64,000 nucleotides of DNA from an uncultured Lachnospiraceae bacterium (GTDB taxonomy: Bacteria > Bacillota > Clostridia > Lachnospirales > Lachnospiraceae): positions 1 through 64,000 of the forward strand of contig CANQSA010000004.1 of assembly GCA_947626415.1 (NCBI GenBank), written 5' to 3'. Every line of letters begins with the position of its first letter. Position 1 is the stretch's first letter. This document shows positions 42,820-51,403 of the stretch, in pieces. Below the pieces are notes generated by a model, which worked only from the letters and a program-made list of their open reading frames with translations, had not been told where the DNA came from and searched no databases. The translations under genes were made by a program, and so were the position numbers.

Positions 42820-43971
42820 ATGGGATACATTACAGAAACGCTGGGAAATCTGTTGGGACAGACAGCTTTTGCGGGTCTTACCTACGGTAACTACATTATG
42901 ATCATCGTAGCTTGTTTCTTCCTGTTCCTGGCGATTAAAAAAGGATATGAACCATTGTTACTGGTTCCGATCGCATTCGGTATGCTGCTTGTCAATATTT
43001 ATCCGGATATCATGGTACATCCCGAGGAGAGTACCAATGGCGTAGGAGGACTCCTGCACTATTTCTATATTCTGGATGAATGGAGCATTCTGCCGTCTCT
43101 GATCTTTATGGGCGTTGGCGCGCTGACGGATTTCTCACCGCTGATCGCCAATCCGAAGAGCTTTCTTCTGGGTGCGGCAGCACAGTTCGGTATTTATTCC
43201 GCATACTTTTTTGCGATCATGTTAGGCTTTAGTGATAAAGCAGCCGCAGCCGTTTCGATTATCGGAGGCGCGGACGGCCCGACTTCCATCTTCCTGGCAG
43301 GTATGCTGGGGCAGACGGATCTGCTCGGCCCGATCGCGGTGGCCGCTTATTCGTATATGGCGCTGGTACCGATTATCCAGCCGCCGATCATGAAACTGTT
43401 TACCACGGAAAAAGAGCGGAAGATCAAAATGGATGTGCTTCGTCCGGTATCTAAGATCGAGAAGATCCTGTTCCCGATCATCGTAACGATTGTCGTCTGC
43501 ATGATCTTACCGACAACAGCGCCGCTGGTCGGCATGCTGATGTTGGGAAACCTCTTCCGTGAATCAGGCGTGGTCGGACAGCTGGCGGAAACAGCATCCA
43601 ATGCATTGATGTATATTGTTGTCATTTTACTGGGAACTTCTGTCGGCGCAACGACAAGCGCGGAAGCATTCCTGACTATGGATACCATTAAGATCGTTAT
43701 TCTGGGTCTGATTGCATTCGCGATCGGTACCGCGGCAGGTGTCCTGTTCGGAAAGCTGATGTGTCATCTGTCCGGCGGCAAGATCAATCCGCTGATTGGC
43801 TCGGCCGGTGTCTCGGCGGTGCCGATGGCGGCGCGGGTTTCTCAAAAGGTCGGCGCAGAAGCGGATCCTTCCAACTTCCTGCTGATGCACGCCATGGGAC
43901 CGAATGTGGCAGGCGTAATCGGTACGGCAGTAGCAGCCGGTACCTTTATGGCAATTTTTGGTGTAAACTAA
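42820..43971 (+). CDS. Na+-translocating decarboxylase beta subunit (OadB/MmdB/GcdB family)
   Basis: A 383-residue polytopic membrane protein that decarboxylates carboxybiotin and couples this to Na+ export. The conserved region with the Na+-site aspartate is IIGGADGPTSIF, and the C-terminal conserved part contains 'INPLIGSAGVSAVPMAARVSQK' and 'LLMHAMGPNVAGVIGTAVAAG'. About nine to ten hydrophobic segments are seen, at normal length. AAGGAG precedes the ATG. With the carrier and OadG-like subunit it forms the membrane pump, generating a sodium gradient from substrate decarboxylation. Confidence 0.95.
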   Translation: MGYITETLGNLLGQTAFAGLTYGNYIMIIVACFFLFLAIKKGYEPLLLVPIAFGMLLVNIYPDIMVHPEESTNGVGGLLHYFYILDEWSILPSLIFMGVGALTDFSPLIANPKSFLLGAAAQFGIYSAYFFAIMLGFSDKAAAAVSIIGGADGPTSIFLAGMLGQTDLLGPIAVAAYSYMALVPIIQPPIMKLFTTEKERKIKMDVLRPVSKIEKILFPIIVTIVVCMILPTTAPLVGMLMLGNLFRESGVVGQLAETASNALMYIVVILLGTSVGATTSAEAFLTMDTIKIVILGLIAFAIGTAAGVLFGKLMCHLSGGKINPLIGSAGVSAVPMAARVSQKVGAEADPSNFLLMHAMGPNVAGVIGTAVAAGTFMAIFGVN

Positions 43972-44001
43972 ATAGATTTGATAAAATAGGAGGACAGATA
44001 A

Positions 44002-45414
44002 ATGGCTGAAATCGCAAAAAAACCGGTTAAAATTATGGAAACTGTTCTGCGTGACGCGCATCAGTCTCTGATTGCGACCCGTATGACTACAGAACAGATG
44101 CTTCCGATCATTGAAAAGATGGATAAAGTCGGCTATCACGCGGTAGAATGCTGGGGCGGCGCCACATTTGACGCTTCGCTCAGATTCTTAAAAGAAGATC
44201 CCTGGGAAAGACTGCGGAAATTAAGAGACGGCTTTAAACATACCAAGCTGCAGATGTTGTTCCGCGGACAGAATATTCTGGGTTACAGACATTATGCAGA
44301 TGATGTGGTAGAGTATTTTGTACAGAAGTCGATCGCCAATGGAATTGACAATATCCGTATTTTTGACTGTTTAAATGATATCCGGAATCTGGAGTGTGCC
44401 GTAAAGGCTGCCAAGAAAGAAGGCGGACATGCACAGGTGGCATTTTCCTATACGCTGGGCGACGCTTATACGCTGGAATACTGGATGGATATTGCAAAGA
44501 AAGTAGAGGATATGGGCGCTGATTCTATCTGTATCAAGGATATGGCGGGTCTGCTGGTACCGTATCAGGCAACCAAGCTGGTGGAATCCTTAAAGAGCGC
44601 GACTTCTCTTCCAATCGATCTGCATACGCATTATACATCCGGCGTAGCTTCCATGACTTACTTAAAAGCAGTGGAAGCGGGCTGCGATATTATCGATACC
44701 GCAATTTCTCCGTTTGCGATGGGTACTTCCCAGCCGGCAACGGAAGTTATGGTTGAGACCTTTAAAGGAACGCCGTATGATACCGGACTGGATCAGAATC
44801 TGCTGGCGGAGATCGCGGACTATTTCAGACCGATGCGGGATGAAGCGCTGGAGAGTGGCCTGCTGAATCCGAAAGTAATGGGCGTAGATATCAAAACATT
44901 GTTGTATCAGGTACCGGGCGGCATGCTGTCGAACATGGTATCTCAGTTAAAGGAACAGAATGCGTCCGATAAGTATTACGATGTATTGCGGGAGATCCCG
45001 AATGTGCGGAAGGACCTGGGTGAACCGCCTTTGGTTACGCCTTCTTCTCAGATCGTAGGTACGCAGGCCGTGCTGAATGTGGTTATGGGCGAGCGTTATA
45101 AGATGGCGACGAAAGAGACAAAGGCAGTTCTGCGTGGTGAGTACGGACAGACGGTAAAACCGTTTAATCCGGAAGTGCAGAAAAAAGTAATCGGTGATGC
45201 GGAAGTTATTACCTGCCGTCCGGCGGATCTGATTCCCAACGAGTTGGAGAAGCTGGAGTCGGAAATGGCTCAGTGGAAGGAGCAGGATGAAGACGTATTG
45301 ACGTATGCATTGTTCCCGAAGGTTGCGCAGGAATTCTTTGAATACAGGGAAGCGCAGAAGACGAAGGTGGATCCGACTGTTGCGGATAAGGAAAACGGCG
45401 CATATCCGGTATAA
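44002..45414 (+). CDS. oxaloacetate/pyruvate carboxyltransferase subunit (OadA / pyruvate carboxylase B type, 5S-type, no biotin domain)
   Basis: A TIM-barrel carboxyltransferase of 470 residues. Conserved blocks are ETVLRDAHQSLIATRM (metal-binding Asp), the carboxylated-lysine segment SICIKDMAG, and DLHTHYTSG with metal-ligand histidines. The PYC/OADA C-terminal domain follows (GEYGQTVKPFNPE), but the protein stops before a biotinyl domain, so it must use the separate carrier at 42408. The pairing of this 5S-like subunit with a 12S-like one in a single operon is discussed as a finding. AGGAGG precedes the ATG. A hairpin follows the stop. Confidence 0.92.
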   Translation: MAEIAKKPVKIMETVLRDAHQSLIATRMTTEQMLPIIEKMDKVGYHAVECWGGATFDASLRFLKEDPWERLRKLRDGFKHTKLQMLFRGQNILGYRHYADDVVEYFVQKSIANGIDNIRIFDCLNDIRNLECAVKAAKKEGGHAQVAFSYTLGDAYTLEYWMDIAKKVEDMGADSICIKDMAGLLVPYQATKLVESLKSATSLPIDLHTHYTSGVASMTYLKAVEAGCDIIDTAISPFAMGTSQPATEVMVETFKGTPYDTGLDQNLLAEIADYFRPMRDEALESGLLNPKVMGVDIKTLLYQVPGGMLSNMVSQLKEQNASDKYYDVLREIPNVRKDLGEPPLVTPSSQIVGTQAVLNVVMGERYKMATKETKAVLRGEYGQTVKPFNPEVQKKVIGDAEVITCRPADLIPNELEKLESEMAQWKEQDEDVLTYALFPKVAQEFFEYREAQKTKVDPTVADKENGAYPV

Positions 45415-45428
45415 GGTTTAAAAATAAG

Positions 45429-45472
45429 ATGGAGCGGGCACAGGACACGGTTTCTTGTGCCGGCCCCATTTA
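45429..45472 (+). terminator. probable terminator of the Na+ decarboxylase operon
   Basis: ATGG and GGCACA on the left pair with TGTGCC and CCAT on the right with internal mismatches, followed by TTTATT. Confidence 0.5.
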
Positions 45473-45509
45473 TTCCGTTAATAAGAAATTGCAGATAACA
45501 GGATAAGAT

Positions 45510-46739
45510 ATGTCAAAGGTAGGTATTATCGGCGGCGGCGCTGCCGGTATGATGGCAGCGGTCGCGGCGGCGGAAAACGGGCACGACGTATATTTGTTTG
45601 AAAAAAATGAAAAACTGGGGAAAAAGCTGTTTATTACCGGAAAGGGCAGGTGTAATGTAACGAATGCGTCCGACCCGGATACCGTTTTTCAGAATGTAGT
45701 AACAAACCCGAAATTTCTCTATAGCGCTTTTTACCTGTTTCCCAATACAGCCGTGATGGAGTTTTTGGAGAAAAACGGAGTCCGCCTGAAAACAGAGCGC
45801 GGCAACCGTGTATTCCCGGCATCGGATAAATCCTCTGATGTGATCCGGGGATTGGAGCGGGCGCTGCAGCATGCCGGCGTGCGGATATTCCTGAACACAG
45901 AAATCAGAAAACCGGTTCCTCAAAAAGACGGCTCGTTTACGCTGTTTATGGCAAACGGTTCGGAAGTATCTGTAGATCGTCTGATCCTGACGACAGGCGG
46001 AAGGTCTTATGAAAGTACCGGTTCTACCGGAGACGGTTATCGCTTCGCAGAGGCGATGGGGCATACAGTTGTAAAGACCAGACAGGCTCTGGTCCCGCTG
46101 ACCGTGAAGGAAAATTATGCCGCTGAACTGATGGGATTGTCCTTAAAGAATGTCGCTGTGACAATGACGCAGGAAAACCGGAAGCTCTATGAAGGGTTCG
46201 GTGAAATGCTGTTTACGCATTTCGGAGTCAGCGGCCCTCTGATTTTAAGCGGAAGCAGTTACAGTTCAAAATGGCTGGAAAAGGGCGAAGTCCTGCTTTC
46301 GATCGATCTGAAGCCGGCGCTTACGGAAGAACAGTTGGAACAAAGGATCCTGCGGGAATTTGAACAGGCGCCGAACAAAATGATCCTGCATGTGTGGGGC
46401 TCTCTGCTGCCAAGGAAAATGGTGCCGGTTTTTTTGGAATATTGCGGCATAGCGGGAGAAAAGAAGGTCAACAGTATTACCAGAGAGGAACGGAGAACGC
46501 TGATCCGGGGATTAAAGGGATTTCAGCTGACTGTGACGGGAACCCGCGGTTTTCAGGAAGCGATCATTACGCAGGGAGGAATTTCCGTAAAAGAAGTAAA
46601 TCCGGCGACTATGGAGTCCAGACTGGTACCCGGCCTGTATTTTGCCGGAGAGATATTGGATGTAGATGCCCTGACTGGCGGATATAACCTGCAAATTGCG
46701 TGGTCTACCGGATATTTAGCGGGAATCAGTATAGAATAA
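45510..46739 (+). CDS. NAD(P)/FAD-dependent oxidoreductase, HI0933/BaiN-like family
   Basis: A 409-residue flavoprotein. The N-terminal dinucleotide-binding motif is GIIGGGAAGMMAAVAAAENG followed by 'LFEKNEKLGKKLFITGKGRCNVTN', the hallmark of the HI0933 family. 'TTGGRSYESTGSTGDGYRFAE' and the C-terminal FAD block 'LYFAGEILDVDALTGGYNLQIAWSTG' are also present. Some relatives (BaiN) are implicated in bile-acid reduction, but most have no known substrate, so I give none. It is transcribed just ahead of cmk and may belong to the cmk-ispH-rpsA operon. Confidence 0.88.
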   Translation: MSKVGIIGGGAAGMMAAVAAAENGHDVYLFEKNEKLGKKLFITGKGRCNVTNASDPDTVFQNVVTNPKFLYSAFYLFPNTAVMEFLEKNGVRLKTERGNRVFPASDKSSDVIRGLERALQHAGVRIFLNTEIRKPVPQKDGSFTLFMANGSEVSVDRLILTTGGRSYESTGSTGDGYRFAEAMGHTVVKTRQALVPLTVKENYAAELMGLSLKNVAVTMTQENRKLYEGFGEMLFTHFGVSGPLILSGSSYSSKWLEKGEVLLSIDLKPALTEEQLEQRILREFEQAPNKMILHVWGSLLPRKMVPVFLEYCGIAGEKKVNSITREERRTLIRGLKGFQLTVTGTRGFQEAIITQGGISVKEVNPATMESRLVPGLYFAGEILDVDALTGGYNLQIAWSTGYLAGISIE

Positions 46740-46761
46740 TAGAACAGAAGCAGGAAAGAAA

Positions 46762-47427
46762 ATGAAGAAGATCAGTATCGCGATTGACGGCCCGGCAGGT
46801 GCGGGAAAAAGCACGATTGCAAAACGGGTCGCAAAGCAGTTGAATTATATTTATGTGGATACCGGTGCGATGTACCGGAGTATGGCGCTGGCATGTCTGC
46901 GTGCCGGCCTGGATCTGAATGATGAAGAAAAGGTATCGGGACTCTGCGGCGGATTGGATGTTACGCTGCGGCATGAGAACGGAGAACAGATCATTCTCTT
47001 AAATGGAGAGAATGTGAATCGCTGGATCCGGACGCAGGAAGTAGGAAACGCTACTTCTGTGATCGCCGTATATCCGAAGGTTCGGGAAAAACTGGTAAAA
47101 CTGCAGCGGCAGCTTGCGAAGCAGGAAAATATCGTAATGGACGGCAGAGATATCGGTTCTTGTGTATTGCCGAATGCGGATGTAAAGATTTATCTGACAG
47201 CCAGTGCAAGAGTCCGCGCCGAGCGCAGATGCAAAGAACTGCTGGAACGGGGAGAAGAGGCGGATATCGATGTGGTGGAACGGGATATCATAGACCGGGA
47301 CTATCGGGATATGCACAGAGAGATTTCTCCGCTGGTACAGGCGGAAGACGCCGTAATGGTGGATGCGTCGGATATGACAATAGAAATGGTAACAGATCGG
47401 ATATTGGAGATTGTATATGCAGGTTAA
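46762..47427 (+). CDS. cmk: cytidylate kinase
   Basis: Phosphorylates CMP and dCMP with ATP. The P-loop GPAGAGKST is near residue 12, followed by YVDTGAMYRSMAL and the 'MDGRDIGSCVLPNADVKIYLTAS' and 'RDYRDMHREISPL' segments of the family. Length 221 is normal. The last 11 bases overlap the start of ispH in another frame. The order cmk-ispH-rpsA is widespread in Firmicutes. Confidence 0.96.
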   Translation: MKKISIAIDGPAGAGKSTIAKRVAKQLNYIYVDTGAMYRSMALACLRAGLDLNDEEKVSGLCGGLDVTLRHENGEQIILLNGENVNRWIRTQEVGNATSVIAVYPKVREKLVKLQRQLAKQENIVMDGRDIGSCVLPNADVKIYLTASARVRAERRCKELLERGEEADIDVVERDIIDRDYRDMHREISPLVQAEDAVMVDASDMTIEMVTDRILEIVYAG

Positions 47428-48268
47428 AGTAGCGAAAAGCGCGGGATTCTGCTTTGGCGTGAAGCGGGCAGTGGAAACCGTATACGAAGAAGCGGAACAT
47501 GCAGAGGGAGCCGTTTACACCTACGGCCCGATCATTCATAATGAAACAGTGGTAAAAGATCTGGAGAAAAAGGGAGTCCGCGTCATTGAGGAAAATACCC
47601 GCTTAGAGGATTCCGTTCAAAACAGCTCGGTGATCATCCGTTCCCATGGCGTAGGAAAGGATGTTTATGAGCGGCTGGAAGCCTTAAACTGCCGGATTGT
47701 GGATGCAACTTGTCCGTTTGTAAAGAAGATTCATCGGATCGTCCGCCGGGAGTCAGAAGCGGGAAAACAGGTGGTTATTATCGGAAATGCGTCTCATCCG
47801 GAGGTGGAAGGGATCTGCGGCTGGTGCGTAACGCCGGCAATCGTGGTCTCAAATGTTGAAGAAGCTGAAAATATAAATCTATCAGTTGAGAAACCGCTCA
47901 GCATTGTTTCACAGACGACATTTAATTACAAGAAATTTCAGGAATTAGTTGAAATTATTTCAAAAAAGGGTTACAATATCAATGTTGTGAATACTATATG
48001 CAACGCGACCAATGAGAGGCAGGCGGAAGCCAGGCAGATCGCCGGTGAAGTGGACGCCATGCTGGTCATTGGCGGGAAACATAGCTCGAATACGCAGAAG
48101 CTGTATGAGATATGTCGGTCAGAATGTAAAAATACTTATTATATACAGACACTTGTAGATTTGGATATGAACCAACTACAATCCATAAGCAGTATAGGTA
48201 TTACAGCAGGGGCTTCCACCCCAAATAATATAATCGAGGAGGTTTACACCCATGTCAGAGAATTTTGA
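47417..48268 (+). CDS. ispH: 4-hydroxy-3-methylbut-2-enyl diphosphate reductase
   Basis: Last enzyme of the methylerythritol-phosphate isoprenoid route, a 4Fe-4S protein making IPP and DMAPP. The three cluster cysteines lie in AKSAGFCFGVKRA, DATCPFVKK and 'NTICNATNERQAEA'; catalytic HGVG and 'SHPEV' segments are present. The start is the ATG at 47417 with GGAG 7 bases before it; the length is 283 residues. In many clostridia IspH is fused to ribosomal protein S1. Here the two are separate and out of frame with a 17-base overlap. Confidence 0.95.
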   Translation: MQVKVAKSAGFCFGVKRAVETVYEEAEHAEGAVYTYGPIIHNETVVKDLEKKGVRVIEENTRLEDSVQNSSVIIRSHGVGKDVYERLEALNCRIVDATCPFVKKIHRIVRRESEAGKQVVIIGNASHPEVEGICGWCVTPAIVVSNVEEAENINLSVEKPLSIVSQTTFNYKKFQELVEIISKKGYNINVVNTICNATNERQAEARQIAGEVDAMLVIGGKHSSNTQKLYEICRSECKNTYYIQTLVDLDMNQLQSISSIGITAGASTPNNIIEEVYTHVREF

Positions 48269-49457
48269 CGAATTATTGGAACAGTCATTGAAAACGATAA
48301 GAACAGGAGAGGTTGTAGAAGGCACGGTCATTTCTGTAAAAGAAGACGAAATGGTCCTGAATATAGGCTACAAGTCCGACGGGATCTTAACCAGAAGCGA
48401 ATATTCCAATACGCCGACTGATCTGACGACCGTTGTAAACGTAGGTGATACAATGGAAGTTAAGGTTCTTAAGGTAAATGACGGCGAAGGACAGGTGCTT
48501 CTGACTTATAAGCGTCTGGCTGCCGAGAGAGGCAATAAGCGGCTGGAAGAGGCGTTTGAGAATAAGGAAGTATTAAAGGCACCGGTAACGCAGGTTATGT
48601 CCGGCGGTCTGACTGTTACGCTGGATGAGGCGAAGGTATTCATTCCGGCAAGCCTGGTATCCGATATTTACGAAAAAGACCTGAATAAATATGCAGGTCA
48701 GGAAATCGAATTTGTGATCACGGAGTTTAATCCCCGCAAACGCCGCATCATCGGCGACAGGAAGCAGCTGCTGGTTGCCGAAAAACAGGCAAAACAGCAG
48801 GAGACGCTCGCAAAACTGGAGATTGGCATGACCATCGAGGGTGTTGTAAAGAATATTACAGATTTCGGCGCCTTTGTGGATATCGGCGGTGTAGACGGGC
48901 TGCTTCACATTTCCGAGATGTCATGGGGCAGGATCGGGAATCCGAAGAAGGCATTTTCAGTTGGTCAGACCTTGCGTGTATTTGTAAAAGATATGAAGGA
49001 AGGCAAGATTGCCCTGAGTTTAAAATTTCCGGATGAGAACCCTTGGCTGAATGCAGAGGAGAAGTACGGAATCGGCAATATTGTGACCGGACGAGTAGCC
49101 CGGATGACGGATTTCGGTGCGTTTATTGAATTGGAGACAGGCGTGGATGCGCTGCTGCATGTTTCTCAGATTTCCAGAGAGCATGTAGATAAGCCGTCAG
49201 ATGTATTGAAGGTGGGACAGATCATCGAAGCGAAGGTTGTAGATTTTAACGCGGAAGAGAATAAGATCAGCCTGAGCATGAAGGCACTGCTGCCGAACAC
49301 GCCGAAGGAAACTCCGGTTGAAGAAGCTCCTGTTGAGGAAGTTCCCGCTGAAGATACTCCTGTTGAGGAGGTTTTGGAAACGGAGGCACCGGTTGAAGCA
49401 GAACCGGAAACAGCTGCAGAGACAGCAGAGGAGCCTTCTGCCGAGGAAGCTGAATAA
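48252..49457 (+). CDS. rpsA: 30S ribosomal protein S1 (four S1 domains)
   Basis: RNA-binding S1-domain protein. Four S1 domains lie at about residues 18-85, 100-170, 187-255 and 272-342; the last two carry the strong GxVxxITDFGAFVDI/ELE and LLHISE/VSQ patterns. An acidic Glu/Pro/Val-rich tail of about 50 residues ends the protein. GAGGAGG (48236-48242) supports an independent start inside ispH. Firmicute S1-like proteins are often not stably ribosome-bound, so function in initiation is less certain than in E. coli. A strong terminator follows. Confidence 0.92.
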   Translation: MSENFDELLEQSLKTIRTGEVVEGTVISVKEDEMVLNIGYKSDGILTRSEYSNTPTDLTTVVNVGDTMEVKVLKVNDGEGQVLLTYKRLAAERGNKRLEEAFENKEVLKAPVTQVMSGGLTVTLDEAKVFIPASLVSDIYEKDLNKYAGQEIEFVITEFNPRKRRIIGDRKQLLVAEKQAKQQETLAKLEIGMTIEGVVKNITDFGAFVDIGGVDGLLHISEMSWGRIGNPKKAFSVGQTLRVFVKDMKEGKIALSLKFPDENPWLNAEEKYGIGNIVTGRVARMTDFGAFIELETGVDALLHVSQISREHVDKPSDVLKVGQIIEAKVVDFNAEENKISLSMKALLPNTPKETPVEEAPVEEVPAEDTPVEEVLETEAPVEAEPETAAETAEEPSAEEAE

Positions 49458-49471
49458 TACGAAGATACAGT

Positions 49472-49505
49472 CACCTGAGAGACGGAAGGGTCTCTCAGGT
49501 GTTTT
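49472..49505 (+). terminator. Rho-independent terminator after rpsA
   Basis: CACCTGAGAGAC (49472-49483) pairs perfectly with GTCTCTCAGGTG (49490-49501), followed by TTTT. Confidence 0.92.
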
Positions 49506-49559
49506 GCGCAAATTGATACGGTTTATTTTTAAAAGATCAGAGAGAAGGCTGGAAACGAT

Positions 49560-50117
49560 ATGCGGGTAATAGCAGGGAGCGCGAAGCATTTGCTTTTAAA
49601 GACGCCTGCCGGTTACAATACGAGACCGACAACGGACCGGATCAAAGAGACCTTATTTAATATGATACAGTATGAGGTTCCGGGAGCCGTTTTCCTGGAT
49701 CTGTTCAGCGGAAGCGGTGGGATCGGGATCGAGGCCTTAAGCCGCGGCGCGGCCAGGTGCTATTTTGTGGAAAAGCAGAAGGAAGCCCTGCAGTGTATCC
49801 GGGATAATCTGATGCATACGAAACTCGCGGACAGAGCTGTGGTGATGGCAATGGACGCGGATCAGGCTTTGGAAAAGCTGATCGCGCAGGGAGTCCGGGC
49901 GGATATCGTGTTTATGGATCCGCCTTACCGACAGGATATGGAAAAACAGGTATTGACGCGGATCGCAACTTCTGCTCTGCTGCATTCGGATTCCATTGTG
50001 ATCGCGGAGGCTGCCGCGGAAACGGAATTTACTTATGCGGAGGCGCTGGGAATGGAATTATACAGACAGAAGCGCTATGGTACGAATCAACATGTTTTTT
50101 TCAGAAAAACAGAATAA
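49560..50117 (+). CDS. rsmD: 16S rRNA (guanine(966)-N(2))-methyltransferase
   Basis: SAM-dependent methyltransferase acting on 16S rRNA in 30S assembly. It has the N-terminal RVIAGSAK and TRPTTDRIKETLFN, SAM motif I DLFSGSGGIGIEALSRGA and the catalytic DPPY (FMDPPYRQ). The 185-residue length is normal. It stands 37 bases before coaD, the same order as ylbH-ylbI in B. subtilis. Confidence 0.95.
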   Translation: MRVIAGSAKHLLLKTPAGYNTRPTTDRIKETLFNMIQYEVPGAVFLDLFSGSGGIGIEALSRGAARCYFVEKQKEALQCIRDNLMHTKLADRAVVMAMDADQALEKLIAQGVRADIVFMDPPYRQDMEKQVLTRIATSALLHSDSIVIAEAAAETEFTYAEALGMELYRQKRYGTNQHVFFRKTE

Positions 50118-50120
50118 TTA

Positions 50121-50154
50121 GGGAGGAAAGTGTGAATTTCACACGCAGAGAATT
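50121..50154 (+). promoter_or_regulatory. ribosome-binding site with hairpin between SD and start of coaD
   Basis: GGGAGG (50121-50126) is 28 bases before the coaD ATG. Between them GTGTGAATTTCACAC (50130-50144) is a near-perfect inverted repeat that can fold and bring the two to a working distance. Confidence 0.45.
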
Positions 50155-50655
50155 ATGACAGGAATCTATCCGGGCAGCTTTGATCCCATCACACTCGGAC
50201 ATATGGATATTATCAAGCGGTCTTCCAAAACAGTAGACCGTCTGATCATCGGAGTGCTGAATAATCAGGGAAAGACGCCGATGTTTACGGCAGAAGAACG
50301 GGTTGATATGATCCGGGAGGCCGTGAAAGATATGCCGAATGTGGAAGTGCGTTCTTTTGAGGGACTTTTGGTAGATTTTGCCAGATCCATGGAAGCAAGC
50401 ATTATCGTCAGAGGACTTCGCGCGATCACGGATTTTGAATATGAACTGCAGATGTCTCAGACAAACCGGATTATGAACAAAGACGTAGATACTATTTTTT
50501 TCACCACCAGTCTGGAATATTCTTATTTGAGCTCCAGCGTCGTAAAAGAAGTAGCGATGTTCGACGGAGATCTGACTCAGTTCGTACCGCCGTTTGTGAT
50601 TGAAAAAGTACGCGCAAAATTGAAAAAAAAGAATAATCTACTTGCAAGAAGTTAA
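50155..50655 (+). CDS. coaD: phosphopantetheine adenylyltransferase
   Basis: Transfers AMP from ATP to 4'-phosphopantetheine, the penultimate step of coenzyme A synthesis. Nucleotidyltransferase motifs are [18 protein letters not shown] (with T/HxGH), '[15 protein letters not shown]' and the ISSS-like '[13 protein letters not shown]'. The 166-residue length is normal. The ATG at 50155 matches the family N-terminus exactly, so the unusual distance to the nearest good Shine-Dalgarno sequence is real. Confidence 0.96.
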   Translation: MTGIYPGSFDPITLGHMDIIKRSSKTVDRLIIGVLNNQGKTPMFTAEERVDMIREAVKDMPNVEVRSFEGLLVDFARSMEASIIVRGLRAITDFEYELQMSQTNRIMNKDVDTIFFTTSLEYSYLSSSVVKEVAMFDGDLTQFVPPFVIEKVRAKLKKKNNLLARS

Positions 50656-50706
50656 TATTTAGTATATAAATGTATTATAAAGAATGGATGAGAAGGAGAA
50701 GATACC

Positions 50707-51309
50707 ATGAGCAAGATTGAACAGATTATTACTGAGATTGAAGAATACATAGACAATTGTAAATTTCAGCCTCTCTCCAATACGAAGATCATTGTCGTAA
50801 AGGAAGAGATCGACGAATTGTTAGCAGAACTTCGCTTGAAAACGCCGGATGAAATTAAGAAGTATCAGAAGATCATCAGCAATAAGGAAGCAATTTTAAA
50901 TGACGCCAGAGAACGCGCGGAAGCAATGATAGCCGAGGCAACAGCGCATATTACGGAACTGGTCAGCGAGCATGAGATCATGCAGCAGGCATATCAGCAG
51001 GCGAATGACGTGGTACAGCAGGCAACCAATCAGGCACAGCAGATTTTGGATAACGCGACGGAAGAAGCCAACAGTGTCCGGATGAGCGCAATGCAGTATA
51101 CAGACGACGCATTGGCGAATTTACAGGGGATTTTGACAAATGGCATGAATAATCTGCAGGACAAGTATGAATCCCTGATGCGCTCTCTGAATACATCATT
51201 GGAGATTGTGATCGACAACCGGAAGGAATTATCTCAGGATAATGAAAATGCGGAAGAATTTGATGAAGCGGACAATAATTTAGAAGATTATACCGTTGAT
51301 ATGGATTAA
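50707..51309 (+). CDS. coiled-coil protein of unknown function (DivIVA/ATPase-subunit-H-like)
   Basis: I do not recognise a specific function. The 200-residue protein is almost wholly helical: an N-terminal segment 'KFQPLSNTKIIVVKEEIDELLAELRLKTPDEI' resembling the start of DivIVA-type proteins, then a long Ala/Gln/Glu-rich coiled coil (about 60-180), then an acidic tail rich in Asp and Asn. There is no signal peptide or membrane segment. AAGGAG precedes the ATG. It lies between coaD and ylbJ, a place that has no such gene in B. subtilis, and is convergent with ylbJ. Similar clostridial proteins are often labelled 'vacuolar H+-ATPase subunit H', which is probably only coiled-coil similarity. 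Confidence 0.7.
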   Translation: MSKIEQIITEIEEYIDNCKFQPLSNTKIIVVKEEIDELLAELRLKTPDEIKKYQKIISNKEAILNDARERAEAMIAEATAHITELVSEHEIMQQAYQQANDVVQQATNQAQQILDNATEEANSVRMSAMQYTDDALANLQGILTNGMNNLQDKYESLMRSLNTSLEIVIDNRKELSQDNENAEEFDEADNNLEDYTVDMD

Positions 51310-51324
51310 GGGATACTACAGAAG

Positions 51325-51379
51325 GGGTTGTTGCAGGATCAAAACGCAGGAGTTCTGATTTTGTAACAACCCTTTCTTT
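51325..51379 (+). terminator. terminator between the coiled-coil gene and ylbJ, possibly bidirectional
   Basis: GGGTTGTT (51325-51332) pairs with AACAACCC (51365-51372), then TTTCTTTA. The genes converge here, and on the minus strand the hairpin is followed by CCTT only, so it is weaker in that direction. Confidence 0.65.
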
Positions 51380-51403
51380 ATCTTACAAGAATCGTTTGGC
51401 GGA

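Noticed and set aside
50132..50154. GTG at 50132 as an alternative start for coaD using GGGAGG
   Set aside because: It is not in frame with coaD, and the family N-terminus matches the ATG at 50155.
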